Shown: positions 1-9,856, counted from the stretch's first letter. The stretch: DNA of 64,000 nucleotides from CAVYPR01 sp963770505 (GCA_963770505.1 CAVYPR010000003.1:620001-684000), one strand, 5' to 3'. Made by a program: numbers and translations. Notes: generated by a model from the letters alone, not told the origin.

Positions 1-546
1 CCCGATGAGAATTCCGCCGTACGCCGACGTTCCCAGTGAGAGCCCGACGGAAAGCCCGATCAGCGCAATGGCAGCGGGAAAATGCTCAGCTGCGGACAAC
101 CCTCCAACCGTCACGTACACCACCAGACCGGTCACCGCCGACAGAAGCGCGGCGCCGGTGCCGGCGCTCCCATAGGCGAAGTGGGCAGTCTCCACATCGC
201 TTCGAGCCTGCACCCGTTCGTCACTCGAGAAGACATCAGTGTCCCTGGCCGTAGCCCGGATGACCGCGAGCTGGAGTCCGAAGTCAACCGTGTTGAGGAG
301 GCCGATTATGGCGACCGCCAAGGCGAAGAGCCCGTAGGCCGCAGTGCCCAAGCGTCGCAGAGCGAGAGCGACGATGAAGATGCCGGCGAGCGAGGAAGCC
401 AGCAAATTGACATACCGCCAGAGCGTGTTCCGACCCAGTCCGCTGATGACGAGGGTACTGGGGTCGGCGCCCGGGATGAAACCGGTTGGCGCACTGGGTA
501 TTTCGAGACCGCCGGGACGCGGCTCTTGCTCGCCGGCCAAATCCAC
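1..546 (-). CDS. Polysaccharide flippase (MOP/Wzx type), N-terminal part, cut by window edge
   Basis: The reverse strand is open from a GTG at 546 to the window edge (182 codons), with an in-frame TAG just upstream at 560-562. After a polar N-terminus come the hydrophobic stretches NLLASSLAGIFIVALA (about residues 44-60) and GLFALAVAIIGLLNTVDFGL (about 70-90), then a charged loop and two more membrane-like stretches (about 125-182). The pattern of glycine-rich first helices followed by a D-x-G-L-x-x-A motif is typical of oligosaccharide-lipid flippases, which move undecaprenyl-linked repeat units across the inner membrane. Its place next to a methyltransferase and glycosyltransferases fits. 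The start codon is uncertain; the C-terminal two thirds lie outside the window. Confidence 0.68.
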   Translation of the reverse strand, partial: MDLAGEQEPRPGGLEIPSAPTGFIPGADPSTLVISGLGRNTLWRYVNLLASSLAGIFIVALALRRLGTAAYGLFALAVAIIGLLNTVDFGLQLAVIRATARDTDVFSSDERVQARSDVETAHFAYGSAGTGAALLSAVTGLVVYVTVGGLSAAEHFPAAIALIGLSVGLSLGTSAYGGILIG

Positions 547-835
547 CTGGTCAGCCTAGTACGGGCGCCAGATCGGGACTGTTCCGAATGAGCTGTGCCA
601 CAGACGCAGAGTGCATCTTGGATGCGGAAGCTTCTTCGTCACGGTTGCCTTTGTTCATCAGACACAAGTCGCCGCAACGACCCAGCGGCGCCGACTTTCT
701 TGTCAACCCAGGTTCAGGTCTCCACTGCCTCTGGCGGTCTTCAGGACACCTCCAATACCTAGGCAGTTCGGTTCGTAACTGCAGGAGCTGCATCTACAAA
801 CGATGCTACGAGTCAGCCCGGATAGGCTATGAAAT

Positions 836-1555
836 ATGGCACACCAGAGCTGCATGGACTATGTGCGGAGTGCCTTAGGCGTGCAGGATGTAGCAGGCCT
901 GAGCCTTATTGAAGTTGGGTCGGCCAACATCAATGGTTCGGCTCGCGATTATCTCGAGTCTCTGCGACCCGCGCAATATATCGGCGTGGACATCGAGCCG
1001 GGTCCGGGTGTCGACGTGATCTGCGATGCCCGGAGACTCGTGGAACGCTTCGGGCCTGAGACTTTCGACATCGTCGTATCGACTGAAATGCTGGAACACG
1101 TTATGGATTGGCGCTCAACCGTCGAAAATCTCAAGGCCGTCCTACGTCCTGGCGGTGTCGCTGTCCTCACCACTCGGAGCATCGGTTTTCCCCTGCATGG
1201 ATACCCATTCGATTTTTGGAGATATGAGCTGGCAGACATGGAGCAGATATTCGGCGACTTCGAGTCTGTCGAGGTGAGCTCCGATCCCGACCCCGAAAGG
1301 CCTGGGGTCTTCGTCCGAGCCATCAAGCCCACGCACATGGGGGCTCACGCAGTCGATCTCTCCAAGATTCGGCTCTACAACAGAATTTGGCGTCGCAGGA
1401 CCGAACGTGCATCGGCGGCTGGGTTGATCCAATTCGCATGGTATGTGTGGCGCCACACCAAGGCCTTTCTGCCGGGGTCCTTGCGAAGTCGGATGGTCCG
1501 GCTCGCCAGCGGAATACCCCCCTCCTCAGAAGAGGTAGATCCGGAAGCGCACTGA
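836..1555 (+). CDS. Class I SAM-dependent methyltransferase
   Basis: A 239-residue protein of the Methyltransf_11 type. Motif I is LIEVGSANINGSARDYL near residue 24, followed by an acidic strand end in GVDIEPG (near 47), the DIVVSTEMLEHV stretch (near 78), and a post-motif LRPGGVAVLTTRS (near 101). These are the usual SAM-binding elements. The substrate cannot be read from sequence. It is divergent from the flippase gene and next to polysaccharide genes, so methylation of a sugar or sugar-linked intermediate is a reasonable inference. No strong ribosome binding site is visible before the ATG at 836; an internal ATG at 854 is a possible alternative start. Confidence 0.8.
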   Translation: MAHQSCMDYVRSALGVQDVAGLSLIEVGSANINGSARDYLESLRPAQYIGVDIEPGPGVDVICDARRLVERFGPETFDIVVSTEMLEHVMDWRSTVENLKAVLRPGGVAVLTTRSIGFPLHGYPFDFWRYELADMEQIFGDFESVEVSSDPDPERPGVFVRAIKPTHMGAHAVDLSKIRLYNRIWRRRTERASAAGLIQFAWYVWRHTKAFLPGSLRSRMVRLASGIPPSSEEVDPEAH

Positions 1556-1807
1556 CCATCGACTCGCCGCCTAAATTTGTCACGCATCGGCGACGTGTAT
1601 ACGTCCGTGTTGCGGGCCAGTCACGGTCAAGGCAATAGATCGATCTCGCCACCACCAGCCACCGTCGACCAATCCGGCGGATCCGTCGAACGTTACCTGG
1701 CCTGCGAGGACACCGAGGACCTTGCGCCACTGGGAGCCATGCCGAGGCAGACAATCAGGCACGATGCACTCCGCCCGCGCTCCGTGGACAGCCTCTTGGT
1801 GAGGGCT

Positions 1808-3449
1808 CTACCTGGCGGCGTTCCGTAGCTTCGGGATCCGGCGCTTGGCGTCACGCTCGGCGTCGAGCACGGATCGCATGGTCGATGCGGTGGCAGGATC
1901 GTCGAGGGCTCGATTGTGACGCTCCTCGGGATCCACGGTCAGGTTGTGCAGCTCCCAGTCGGGTTCAGCGGCCGGACCCAGGAACGGGTTCGGAGCGACG
2001 CCCTGGGCGGCGTACCAGTCGTCGAGCCGCTCGTAGTAGTGGTTCAGCTTCCACAGCTCGGGTGCGCCCCCGATCGCCGGTTGGGAGCGTGGCCAGCACC
2101 GACTCGATGTTGATCGGCGGTGCGACCGGGTCGAACGCCGCCCCGGTCAGGATGTTGACCTCGGTCATTCCCCGGGTGACGTCGTCCTCGGTCATGAAGT
2201 AGATCGGCGAGATGAGCGAGTCCGGCTCGACCTGCCCCCGGACCACCGGGCTCAAGTCCCGACCCGGCAGCGGCTGAACCTCGTCATGGTGGGCGGCGAC
2301 GCCGGCGGTCGCCTGCTCCAGGTCGATCCCGGCCAGTCCGAGGAGCGTCGGGATCAGGTCGACGTGGCTGGTCGGCACGTCCACTCCTCCGCGCCCGGGC
2401 TCGATGCCCGGACCGGCGATGAGCAGCGGCACCCGGGTGGCCTCGTCGAAGGCGTTGCACCACTTCTGGATCAGGCCGCCGTGGGCACCGAGCAGGTCAC
2501 CGTGGTCGGAGGTGAACACGACGATGGTGTCGTCGGCCATGCCCGACTGCTCGAGCGCCTCCAGGATGCGCCCGATGGCCTTGTCCACCAACTTCATGAG
2601 GTAGTAGTAGAGCCTCCGGTAGCCGAGGTCGGTGGCCGTCTCGAAGATCATCTGGGGCCAGACCGCCTTGAACGCCTCCTGGCACGCAGGGCGGCCCGTG
2701 AACGGGTCCGACTGGGACGGCGCCTCGGGCACGTCGGGCACGGTGTCGTCCGGCGGCCCGAATTGCAGCATCTGCTCCCACCCGAAGCCCGAGAAGGCGA
2801 TGTCGTGAGGGTTCACGAAGGACGCAACCGTCAGCCACGGGCCTTCGGCCCGGGATGCCGCCAGTTCGCCGAACAGTTCGACGACCTGCTCGGCGAAGAC
2901 GCCGTCTCGCACGGTCCCGCAATCGGACTTGTCGGCGCCGTGGGGCTCGCGCCCGATCCATCCCGAGAACCCGAACGGATCGAGCCGGTCGGCCTTCCGG
3001 TAGGCCTCGACCGCTTCGGGCAGCGGATTGCCGTCGTCGTCGGAGGCCTTCAGCCCCTCGTGCGAGCCCGGAGTGGTGAGGTCGGCGAACGAGACGTGCC
3101 ACTTGCCCCGGTAGTGGGTCCGGTAGCCGCCAGCTCGGAACCAGTCCCCCAGGGTCGGCACCGTATTCGGATCGAGCCACTGCATGCCGGGGTCGGTATT
3201 CTGCTTGGCCGTGCCGTCCGTGGACGTCACCCCGTGTAGCGACGGGTACTGGCCGGTGAAGAGCGTGGCCCGGCTGGGCGTGCACGCAGTCGAGCCGGCG
3301 TAGTGCCGGTGGAACTCCAGGCCCCGGGACCGGATCGACTCTCGGGCGGTGAGCTGGGACGCACGGAACGACCGAACCGATTCGGGCTCGTAGGGCGGCG
3401 GGTAGCGCTCCTCGTCCGTCATGATCAGCAGGATGTTGGGTCGATCCAT
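1808..3449 (-). CDS. Sulfatase (alkaline-phosphatase superfamily), frameshifted near the C-terminus
   Basis: The protein begins MDRPNILLIMTDEERYPPPY and carries the sulfatase signature ACTPSRATLFTGQYP; the Cys (about residue 56) would be converted to formylglycine by a separate maturase. A second metal-site motif, VVFTSDHGDLLGAHG, lies near residue 320. Up to about position 2090 the frame is clean; after it the expected ending (ELWKLNHYYERLDDWYAAQG, then NLTVDPEERHN) continues in another frame to a TAG at 1808. The span exceeds a multiple of three by one base, so one extra base between 2061 and 2090 explains it. The ATG at 3449 was preferred to one at 3494 because the core fold starts there. 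Likely removes sulfate from a sugar or other organic sulfate; substrate unknown. Confidence 0.83.
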
Positions 3450-3841
3450 GCCTGGAACGCTACCGGGGAAGCTGTGCGTCTCTGAAATTGACAACGCTCT
3501 TGGAGGCCCGACGTCACTGGGCTTCGCCCCGTCGAAAGCTGTGACCGTCCCTAGGAATTCAACGGATCTCTGCGATCGAATGCGACAAGACCGGTTCGCG
3601 CTTCGAGGGGAGGAGAGTCATGGCGCTTAGGGATCGCAGGAGACTCCCCAAAAACGCCCACTGTTGCCGTGCCGCCAGAGCGTGTAGCTCATCGGCGTTC
3701 GCCGATCGAGGCTCTCATCGAGCTCCTCTTCGTCGGCTACGACCGAGCAGGAGCCGCTGTGGGTTCCGGCGAGCAGCTTCCGGAGCACCTGTCCGAAGGC
3801 GTCACGCCCTCCCCGCGGAGAAAGGAAAGGCCCAGCGCACG
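3450..3841. other. Intergenic stretch without a convincing gene
   Basis: About 390 bases between the sulfatase start and the stop of the cupin gene. Short open frames exist on both strands, but none has a recognisable domain or credible start. A purine-rich GAGGGGAGGAG lies at about 3605-3615 before an ATG at 3620, but the frame it opens runs antisense into the cupin gene and shows no protein signature. Confidence 0.4.
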
Positions 3842-4231
3842 TCACACTCGGTTCTCGCCTCGGTATTCCTGGTCGGTGACGTGGTCGCCCCACTCGGGTT
3901 GGCCCTCGCTGACGGCGAGATGGGTCATGAAATGGTCGGGTGCCGCGCCATGCCAGTGCCATTCGCCGCCCGGGGCAAACACCGTGTCGCCTGGGCGCAA
4001 GGTGACGATCGGTTCTCCACGTGCCTGGACGCGCCCTTCGCCCTCGGTGACGTAGAGGCTTTGACCGATGGAGTGACTATGCCAGGCAGTGCGGGCACCG
4101 GGAGTGAAGTGCACATAGGCGACCATGACCGGCGAGGCGCCATGGGCTTCCGCGATCGCGTCGATGAAGACGTCGCCAGTGAACCAATTAGACGGACCCT
4201 TGGCCGTCGGACGCTTCGGACTGTGTTCCAT
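3842..4231 (-). CDS. Cupin-domain protein
   Basis: A 129-residue single-domain cupin. Cupin motif 1 is visible as TPGARTAWHSHSIGQSLYVTEGEG (about residues 43-66) with the two His and the downstream Glu that bind metal. Motif 2 is PGDTVFAPGGEWHWHGAAP (about 80-98) with its His residues. It is the last gene of a leftward operon, 14 bases after the SDR gene. Small cupins beside SDR and zinc dehydrogenase genes often act as isomerases, dioxygenases or detoxifying accessory proteins; the sequence does not decide between these. Confidence 0.8.
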   Translation of the reverse strand: MEHSPKRPTAKGPSNWFTGDVFIDAIAEAHGASPVMVAYVHFTPGARTAWHSHSIGQSLYVTEGEGRVQARGEPIVTLRPGDTVFAPGGEWHWHGAAPDHFMTHLAVSEGQPEWGDHVTDQEYRGENRV

Positions 4232-4245
4232 GGTTTTCCTCCTCG

Positions 4246-5070
4246 TCAGTTGGCGAGCTCGCCGAAGAAGTAGGAAGCGGTGACTCCACCATCCATCAGG
4301 ATGTCGCTTCCGGTGATGAATGCGCCATCGGGGCCCATGAGCAATGCGCCGACGGTCCCAACCTCGTCAGGAGTGCCGGCGCGTCTCGCTGGTGCCAGCT
4401 CGATCATGCGCCGGTACCCTTCGCCCCGCGGCCCGGTCAGTTCGTCCCTAGCGAGCGGGGTGATGATGATGCCGGGGCTGATGGTATTGACCCGGGCTCT
4501 CCGTTCCGCCCACCGAACGGCCTCGGCCATGACCCGGAGAGAGTTTCCTCGCTTGGCCAGCTGATAGGCGTGGAGGGTGTCGTTGATTTGTCCGACTTGG
4601 AGCATCGGAAGACTCAGTAGTTCGTCGGCGGGAGTGGTGGCCAGTGCGGCATCTTGTTCAGCCGTCAGGGCAGGGAGACGGTGACCTGACTGTGAGGCGA
4701 TGACCACTCCTGAGCCGCCGGGAGCGATGACGTTGCCGAACTCTTCGAGCACCAATGCCGTGCCGTAGAGATCGACGGCCAGGATGGTCTCCACCGAGGC
4801 TTGGCTGGGTGAGACCCCCGCGGCGTGGATGACGCCGGTGACATCGCCAAGAGCGGTGGCGGCCTCCACCAGCGCGTGCACCGAGTGGCGCGAGGAGACG
4901 TCGACCGTGGTGGTGCTGACGTCGAATCCGGCATCAGCGAGCACGACGGCGGCCGCGTCGGCGTTCTCTTGACGCAGGTCGGCGAGCACGATGCGTTTTC
5001 CAGCACCGATCCGTCGAGCGATGGCCTGACCTATCTGACCTGCTCCGATGACAACGATAACTTCGCTCAT
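4246..5070 (-). CDS. SDR family oxidoreductase
   Basis: A 274-residue short-chain dehydrogenase/reductase. The dinucleotide-binding Gly motif is VIGAGQIGQAIARR (residues 7-20) and the strand-2 Asp is LADLRQE (near 31). Catalytic Ser is in VVIASQSGH (about 126), with Tyr169 and Lys173 in AYQLAKRG. The C-terminus has the usual GAFITGSDILMDGGV. An Asp at the end of strand 2 suggests a preference for NAD(H). Its ATG overlaps the stop of the DUF2255 gene by four bases (ATGA), indicating translational coupling in the four-gene operon. Substrate unknown. Confidence 0.88.
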   Translation of the reverse strand: MSEVIVVIGAGQIGQAIARRIGAGKRIVLADLRQENADAAAVVLADAGFDVSTTTVDVSSRHSVHALVEAATALGDVTGVIHAAGVSPSQASVETILAVDLYGTALVLEEFGNVIAPGGSGVVIASQSGHRLPALTAEQDAALATTPADELLSLPMLQVGQINDTLHAYQLAKRGNSLRVMAEAVRWAERRARVNTISPGIIITPLARDELTGPRGEGYRRMIELAPARRAGTPDEVGTVGALLMGPDGAFITGSDILMDGGVTASYFFGELAN

Positions 5071-5495
5071 CGGCCGTTCCTTTCGTCCTGGACGGGCAGG
5101 AGCCGAACGGTGACCGGGTGGCTACCGGCACCGGTGACGTGACCGACGATGATGGCGCCGTAGCGGTCGTACTTGGCGTGGTAGGCGGCATCGATCGCCG
5201 ATTGCACGTCCGGAGCGGCCTCGGCGAAGCAAACATCGGCCTCAACACCTCCGGCGAGTATCCGGCCCCGGTACGTGTCCAAGGCGTGGCGATACCACGG
5301 ACGCTTCGGTCCTCCGGCGGACCGGACGTACAAGTCGCCGCCGGCAAGGACGACCCACATCGTCGTGAAGGGGTGCAGCGTGCCATCGGAGCGACGAGGG
5401 GCGAGGCGCAGCTCGTCGGCGCCGCCGATCCGGGCCAGCTGGTCGGCGGTCCACGTGCTTACCCCGCCCCCGCCTTCACGGGCGGACGGGGTCAC
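5067..5495 (-). CDS. DUF2255 family protein
   Basis: A 142-residue protein with the DUF2255 pattern: WTADQLARIGGADELRLAP near the N-terminus, then TTMWVVLAGGDLYVRSAGGP and WYRHALD. The fold is related to small FMN-binding or pyridoxamine-oxidase-like barrels, but no cofactor site can be assigned here. It starts with GTG at 5495, overlapping the stop of the upstream alcohol dehydrogenase, and its own stop overlaps the ATG of the SDR gene. The tight overlaps make it a genuine operon member, probably working with the two dehydrogenases. Confidence 0.82.
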   Translation of the reverse strand: MTPSAREGGGGVSTWTADQLARIGGADELRLAPRRSDGTLHPFTTMWVVLAGGDLYVRSAGGPKRPWYRHALDTYRGRILAGGVEADVCFAEAAPDVQSAIDAAYHAKYDRYGAIIVGHVTGAGSHPVTVRLLPVQDERNGR

Positions 5496-6523
5496 GAGCC
5501 CACCCGAAGCAGCGACTTGATGGCGCGCCGCTCGTCCATTGCCCGGTAGGCGTCGGCGACGCGGTCGAGATCGGTCTCATAGTCGAAGACCTGACCTGGG
5601 TTGATCGACCCGGAGAGCACGTCGGACAGGAGGTCTGGAATGTAGATCCGGGCCGGCGCCGGCCCACCGCGCCACCCGATATTCCGAAAGAAGGTGTCCA
5701 CGAAGGGCACCTCGCCGTGGGGGACGCCCACGATGCCCACCGTGGATCCCGGCCGGGCGATGGCGGCGGCGGTGGCGATCGACTGCTCGGTACCGACGCA
5801 CTCCAGGGCTGCGTCGGCACCGACACCACCGGTGAGATCGAGGAGGGCCTGGACGGCCGGTTCTCCCCGCTCTTCGACAATGTCGGTGGCGCCGAACTCC
5901 TGCGCGAGCTTCTGACGATTCGGGTGACGACTGAGGGCGATGACCCGCTCAGCACCGAGTCGCCGAGAAGCAAGCACGGCGCACAAGCCGACCGCACCGT
6001 CGCCGACGACCGCGACGGTGTCGCCCAGCCTGACCCCGGCGCTCACTGCCGCGTGGTGTCCGGTGGCCATGACGTCCGACAGCGTCAAAAGGGACTTGAG
6101 CATCGAGTCGGAGTGGCCCAACCCGGGGACGGACACCAAGGTGGTGCCGGCCAATGGGACGCGAACCACTTCACCCTGGCCCCCGTCGATCTCGCCGTTG
6201 CCGAAGTTTCCCCCCTGCGCACAGCTCAGCGTGGACCCATTCAGGCAGTGTGGGCACGACATGTCGCTGAAGATGAACGGTGCGATCACGAAGTCGCCGA
6301 CCGCGATGTCGACCTCAGTCCCGACCTCCTCGACGACGCCGATGAACTCGTGACCGATCGAACCCACAGGGTGAGGCGACACTCCCCGCCAATACCAGAG
6401 GTCCGACCCGCACACACAGGCCATCACCACCCGGACGACAGCATCGGTCGGCTCCTCGATGATCGGATCTGGTCGCTCCGCAACGTCAATCGAACCCGGC
6501 CCGTTGAAGATGGCTGCTCGCAT
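5492..6523 (-). CDS. Zinc-dependent alcohol dehydrogenase (MDR family)
   Basis: A 343-residue medium-chain dehydrogenase. Catalytic zinc ligands are visible in MACVCGSDLWY (Cys38) and GHEFIG (His58-Glu59). The structural-zinc region SDMSCPHCLNGSTLSC is present but compact. The Rossmann motif is VAVVGDGAVGLCAVLASRRLG (about residues 170-190). It likely oxidises an alcohol or reduces an aldehyde with NAD(P). It is the first gene of the leftward operon ADH, DUF2255, SDR, cupin, and is divergent from the MmyB-type regulator at 6659, which is the obvious candidate to control it. Confidence 0.9.
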   Translation of the reverse strand: MRAAIFNGPGSIDVAERPDPIIEEPTDAVVRVVMACVCGSDLWYWRGVSPHPVGSIGHEFIGVVEEVGTEVDIAVGDFVIAPFIFSDMSCPHCLNGSTLSCAQGGNFGNGEIDGGQGEVVRVPLAGTTLVSVPGLGHSDSMLKSLLTLSDVMATGHHAAVSAGVRLGDTVAVVGDGAVGLCAVLASRRLGAERVIALSRHPNRQKLAQEFGATDIVEERGEPAVQALLDLTGGVGADAALECVGTEQSIATAAAIARPGSTVGIVGVPHGEVPFVDTFFRNIGWRGGPAPARIYIPDLLSDVLSGSINPGQVFDYETDLDRVADAYRAMDERRAIKSLLRVGS

Positions 6524-6658
6524 GGACGACTCCTTGGCTCAGGGCGGTGGGTGCTTTGGTACCCAGGCAACCACAAGCTGATGCCCCCAGGGAGGCCCAG
6601 CTGAGAGGGGTACTGCCAAGACCTCCCTCGAACCCCCGAACGCTCCTAGGGTGAGGAC
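6524..6658. promoter_or_regulatory. Divergent control region between dehydrogenase operon and MmyB-type regulator
   Basis: A 135-base intergenic region must hold the promoters of both the leftward operon and the rightward regulator gene. Short dyads are visible, including GGTACC at about 6559-6564 and CCTAGG at about 6647-6652, close to the regulator start. No convincing -10/-35 pair could be fixed, so the operator is not assigned. Confidence 0.4.
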
Positions 6659-7534
6659 ATGGAGCGGAACAGCGACATCCGGGAGTTCCTTGTCTCCCGG
6701 CGGGCCAAGATCACCCCTGACCGCGCCGGCTTGCCCGCTTACGGTGCGAACCGCCGAGTGCAGGGCCTGCGGCGCGAGGAGGTCGCCATGCTCGCCGGCA
6801 TCAGCGTCGAGTACTACACGCGGCTCGAACGAGGGACCACGAGCGGCGTCTCAGAAGATGTCCTCGAAGGCATTGCCAGGGCACTCCAGCTCGATGAGGC
6901 CGAGCGCACCCATCTCTTCGACCTCGTGCGTGCCGCCAACCGCACCCGGCCCACCCGTGCACGTCCCGCTCAAGACCGAGTACGGCCGACCATCCAACGC
7001 ATCCTCGATGCCATGGTCGGAGTACCGGCCTACGTGCGAAACGGGCGCCTCGACATACTCTCTGCCAACAGTCTCGGCGCCGCGCTCTACGCGCCCGTCC
7101 TCGAGGATCCTGCCGGACCACCGAACATGGCCCGCTTCACCTTCTTGAACCCCAGGGCCACCGAGTTCTTCAACGACTGGGAGGGCATCGCCAGCGACGC
7201 CGTCGCTATTCTCAGGGCCGAGGCCGGACGCGACCCGTACGACAAGCGGCTCTCCGACCTGATCGGCGAGTTGTCGACGCGCAGCGAAGAGTTCCGGGTC
7301 CGCTGGGCCGCGCACAACGTGAAGTTCCACCGGACGGGAACGAAACGGCTCCATCACCCCGTCGTGGGAGACCTCGACCTTGCTTTCGAAGCCCTCGAGC
7401 TCCCTGGCGACTCCGGCCAGCGGATCTTGGTCTATACGGCAGAACCCGACTCACCGTCGCACGGCGCCCTTGCCCTGCTCGCCAGCTGGACGTCGACCCC
7501 GAACGCAATTGTCGAACCAGCCGACGATCGGTAG
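6659..7534 (+). CDS. Helix-turn-helix regulator, MmyB-like
   Basis: A 291-residue protein. The N-terminal XRE-type helix-turn-helix runs from about residue 8 to 80 and includes LRREEVAMLAGISVEYYTRL and LERGTTSGVSEDVLEGIARA. The C-terminal two thirds (about 105-285) match the MmyB-like ligand-binding domain, with VPAYVRNGRLDILSANSLGAALYAP and a downstream FHRTGTKRLHHPVVGDLDL segment. Proteins of this family typically sit divergent from small dehydrogenase operons, as here, and are thought to sense a small, probably fatty-acid-like, ligand. Autoregulation and control of the ADH-DUF2255-SDR-cupin operon are inferred from layout. Confidence 0.9.
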   Translation: MERNSDIREFLVSRRAKITPDRAGLPAYGANRRVQGLRREEVAMLAGISVEYYTRLERGTTSGVSEDVLEGIARALQLDEAERTHLFDLVRAANRTRPTRARPAQDRVRPTIQRILDAMVGVPAYVRNGRLDILSANSLGAALYAPVLEDPAGPPNMARFTFLNPRATEFFNDWEGIASDAVAILRAEAGRDPYDKRLSDLIGELSTRSEEFRVRWAAHNVKFHRTGTKRLHHPVVGDLDLAFEALELPGDSGQRILVYTAEPDSPSHGALALLASWTSTPNAIVEPADDR

Positions 7535-7749
7535 CGGGCCGCACTCGGAATCCCGGATCGAGTCCTCTAACAACGCTGGCAAAATCGCACCGCCGGCACG
7601 CAGGGAGACCACCGGTTACGTCGAGTAATATTTCCCCAGCCGGTTCACTGGTGGGGCCGGTGCTCGGGGCGTCCACCGATATCGCACGCCCCCCGGGCCC
7701 GAGGTGATCGCGGTGCCGGGTACGGGTCGGCGGCGAGCGAGGGGGGGGT

Positions 7750-9801
7750 ATGGCCAAGAAGCACACGGCGCGGACCGCCGGTTCGGCGGCCACCAGCTCC
7801 CGTCCCGCGCCCCGACCGTCGGGCACCCAGAACCGGAACCGGGCAAAGGGCGGCGGGCAATCCCAGGCGACCGGCACGATCCGCCGCCCTGACGACCGCC
7901 AGCGCCGAGAAGCTGAGAGCGCGGCGACCACGTGGTGGGGCTGGAGCCTGGCGGTGGCCGCATTCTTGCTCCCGACGCTCTTCCTCCCCACCATGTCGTC
8001 GGCGGCCGACGTCCCGAAGGCAGCGGTCCTGTGGGTGATGACGGGTGCAGGGCTGCCGTTCTTGGTGGTCCTGGCCATGGGGAAGGGGCCGGCTCGCGAC
8101 TCGTTGAACTTGACCTGGGCAGCCCGATCGGGGATCGTCTTCGTGGTGGTGGCGGCGATCGCCACCGTTCTTTCGACAGCCCCACTGAACTCGCTGGTCG
8201 GAACCTACCTCGGCATGACCGGGCTCATCTTCTTCGCCGGGCTGGCCGCCTGCTGGGCGCTGGGGACCGGGATCACCGTCGGCGACCGCCGACTGGTGGA
8301 GAACGCGATCATCTGGGCCGGCGTCCTGAACGCATTGATCGCGTTCTTCCAGCGATTCCCCGGCCTGGGCGGCATCGGGCTCCACCTTTACGGCGGTACC
8401 CAAGCTGACGGACTACTTGGCAATCCGGTCTACTTGGGCGGACTGCTGGCTGCCACCCTGGCCCTGTTGGCCACGCGAGTGGTCGAACGCCCTGCCCTGT
8501 GGGCCCCAATCACCGCGCTGGTGGCCTTCGGCGCCGCCTTCTCCGGCGAGCGATTCCCCGTGCTGGTGGCCGTCGGCGTCCTGGCATGGTCGATTTGGGC
8601 GCTGCACCGCCGCGACGACGTGGGCCTGTACGACAAGTTCACTCGCGATCGGGCGGTCCTCTTCGGCGGGGTCGGTGTCGGGGGGTTGGTCATAGGATCG
8701 ATCATCCCGGGCGCGGGAGGCCTCGCCCATCATGTGGCCTCGTCGACCAGCACGGAGACGTTCGGCCAGCGCCTCGGGTCGTGGAAGGTTGGCCTCCACG
8801 CACTGGTGGGCCATCCGCTGTTCGGCTACGGACCCGACCAGTACGAGCCGGCGACGGTGACCCATTACACCGTCGCCTTCGCCCGGACAACGGCCCAGGC
8901 ATTCTTCTCCGACGCCCACAACCTCATCGTCGAAGTGGCGGTGACCACCGGCGTGCTTGGACTGCTCGCCTTCATCGCCTTCGTGTTCTTCGCTTTCCGG
9001 GACCGTGGCGGCCCTCTGGTGGTTTTCGCCGTCGCCATGTTGGCTGGGGAGCTGGTGGAGCCACTATTCGCCAGCCTTACCGCAGTGGCGTTCCTGGCCG
9101 TCGGTGCGGCCGCCGAGCGCCGACACGCCAGCACTGCGACCGAGCCATCATCCGCGGATCAACGAGGGGAACAGCCGGACCAAGCGTCACGATCCGCGCC
9201 CGGTGCTTATCCTCGTTGGGCGTTTGCTGTTGCACTTGCCCTGGCCGGAATTGCCTTCGTGGCGGGAGTTTTGCTGATAGTGGGAGACGTGGCCAAGCAG
9301 CGGATGGTCGCGCAGCTCACGGTGACAAACAAGGCAGCCATCGCTGACGGCACGACGGCCAACTCCCTCCTTCGGGCCTGGCCCACATCGGCGGACACAC
9401 TGGCTTTCGCTTACCTGTACAGCGGGTCCAAGGGGCACAACGAGTCGGCGAAGGCCGTGCGCTACGCCGAAGAGGCCGTCCAGCGGGATCCGACCAGTTC
9501 CAAAGCCTGGTCATTGCTCGCCATCTTCCAGTTTGGTGCCGGGGACAACGCGGGCGCCCGGAGAAGCGCACTCCGTGCAATTGCGCTCAACCCGGTGTCC
9601 GTCGCTCCGATGAACTTGCTTGCCGACATTGCGGCCTTCGATGGAAACCGCTCGGCCGAACGCAGATACCTGGAGCGATCACTCCTCTACGATCCGAACC
9701 AACCCGAGGACCGCGACTACCTCAGTGGCGTCTGCCGACCGGTGGTGGCGAAGACGGCCTACGGGAACCGAACAGTGACAGCGAAGTGCACTGGCCACTG
9801 A
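7750..9801 (+). CDS. O-antigen ligase family protein with C-terminal TPR tail
   Basis: A 683-residue multi-pass membrane protein. A basic cytoplasmic N-terminus (about 1-60) is followed by some ten hydrophobic helices. The large periplasmic loop typical of Wzy/WaaL proteins contains GSWKVGLHALVGHPLFGYGPDQYEP-like sequence (about 335-365) and FFSDAHNLIVEVAVTTGVLGLL. After the last helix (about 490-515) there is a soluble tail with TPR-like helices (SAKAVRYAEEAVQRDPTSSKAWSLLAIFQFGAGD and a following repeat). It probably polymerises or ligates lipid-linked glycan outside the cytoplasmic membrane. The sugar transferase gene follows 55 bases later. Confidence 0.85.
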   Translation: MAKKHTARTAGSAATSSRPAPRPSGTQNRNRAKGGGQSQATGTIRRPDDRQRREAESAATTWWGWSLAVAAFLLPTLFLPTMSSAADVPKAAVLWVMTGAGLPFLVVLAMGKGPARDSLNLTWAARSGIVFVVVAAIATVLSTAPLNSLVGTYLGMTGLIFFAGLAACWALGTGITVGDRRLVENAIIWAGVLNALIAFFQRFPGLGGIGLHLYGGTQADGLLGNPVYLGGLLAATLALLATRVVERPALWAPITALVAFGAAFSGERFPVLVAVGVLAWSIWALHRRDDVGLYDKFTRDRAVLFGGVGVGGLVIGSIIPGAGGLAHHVASSTSTETFGQRLGSWKVGLHALVGHPLFGYGPDQYEPATVTHYTVAFARTTAQAFFSDAHNLIVEVAVTTGVLGLLAFIAFVFFAFRDRGGPLVVFAVAMLAGELVEPLFASLTAVAFLAVGAAAERRHASTATEPSSADQRGEQPDQASRSAPGAYPRWAFAVALALAGIAFVAGVLLIVGDVAKQRMVAQLTVTNKAAIADGTTANSLLRAWPTSADTLAFAYLYSGSKGHNESAKAVRYAEEAVQRDPTSSKAWSLLAIFQFGAGDNAGARRSALRAIALNPVSVAPMNLLADIAAFDGNRSAERRYLERSLLYDPNQPEDRDYLSGVCRPVVAKTAYGNRTVTAKCTGH

Positions 9802-9856
9802 CGCGTTGGAGAGGGGCAGGCGGTAAGGGAGCCGCAGCGATGAGAGTTTGCGGCCG

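Noticed and set aside
1580..1762. Small minus-strand frame between methyltransferase and sulfatase
   Set aside because: Sixty codons without start context or domain similarity.
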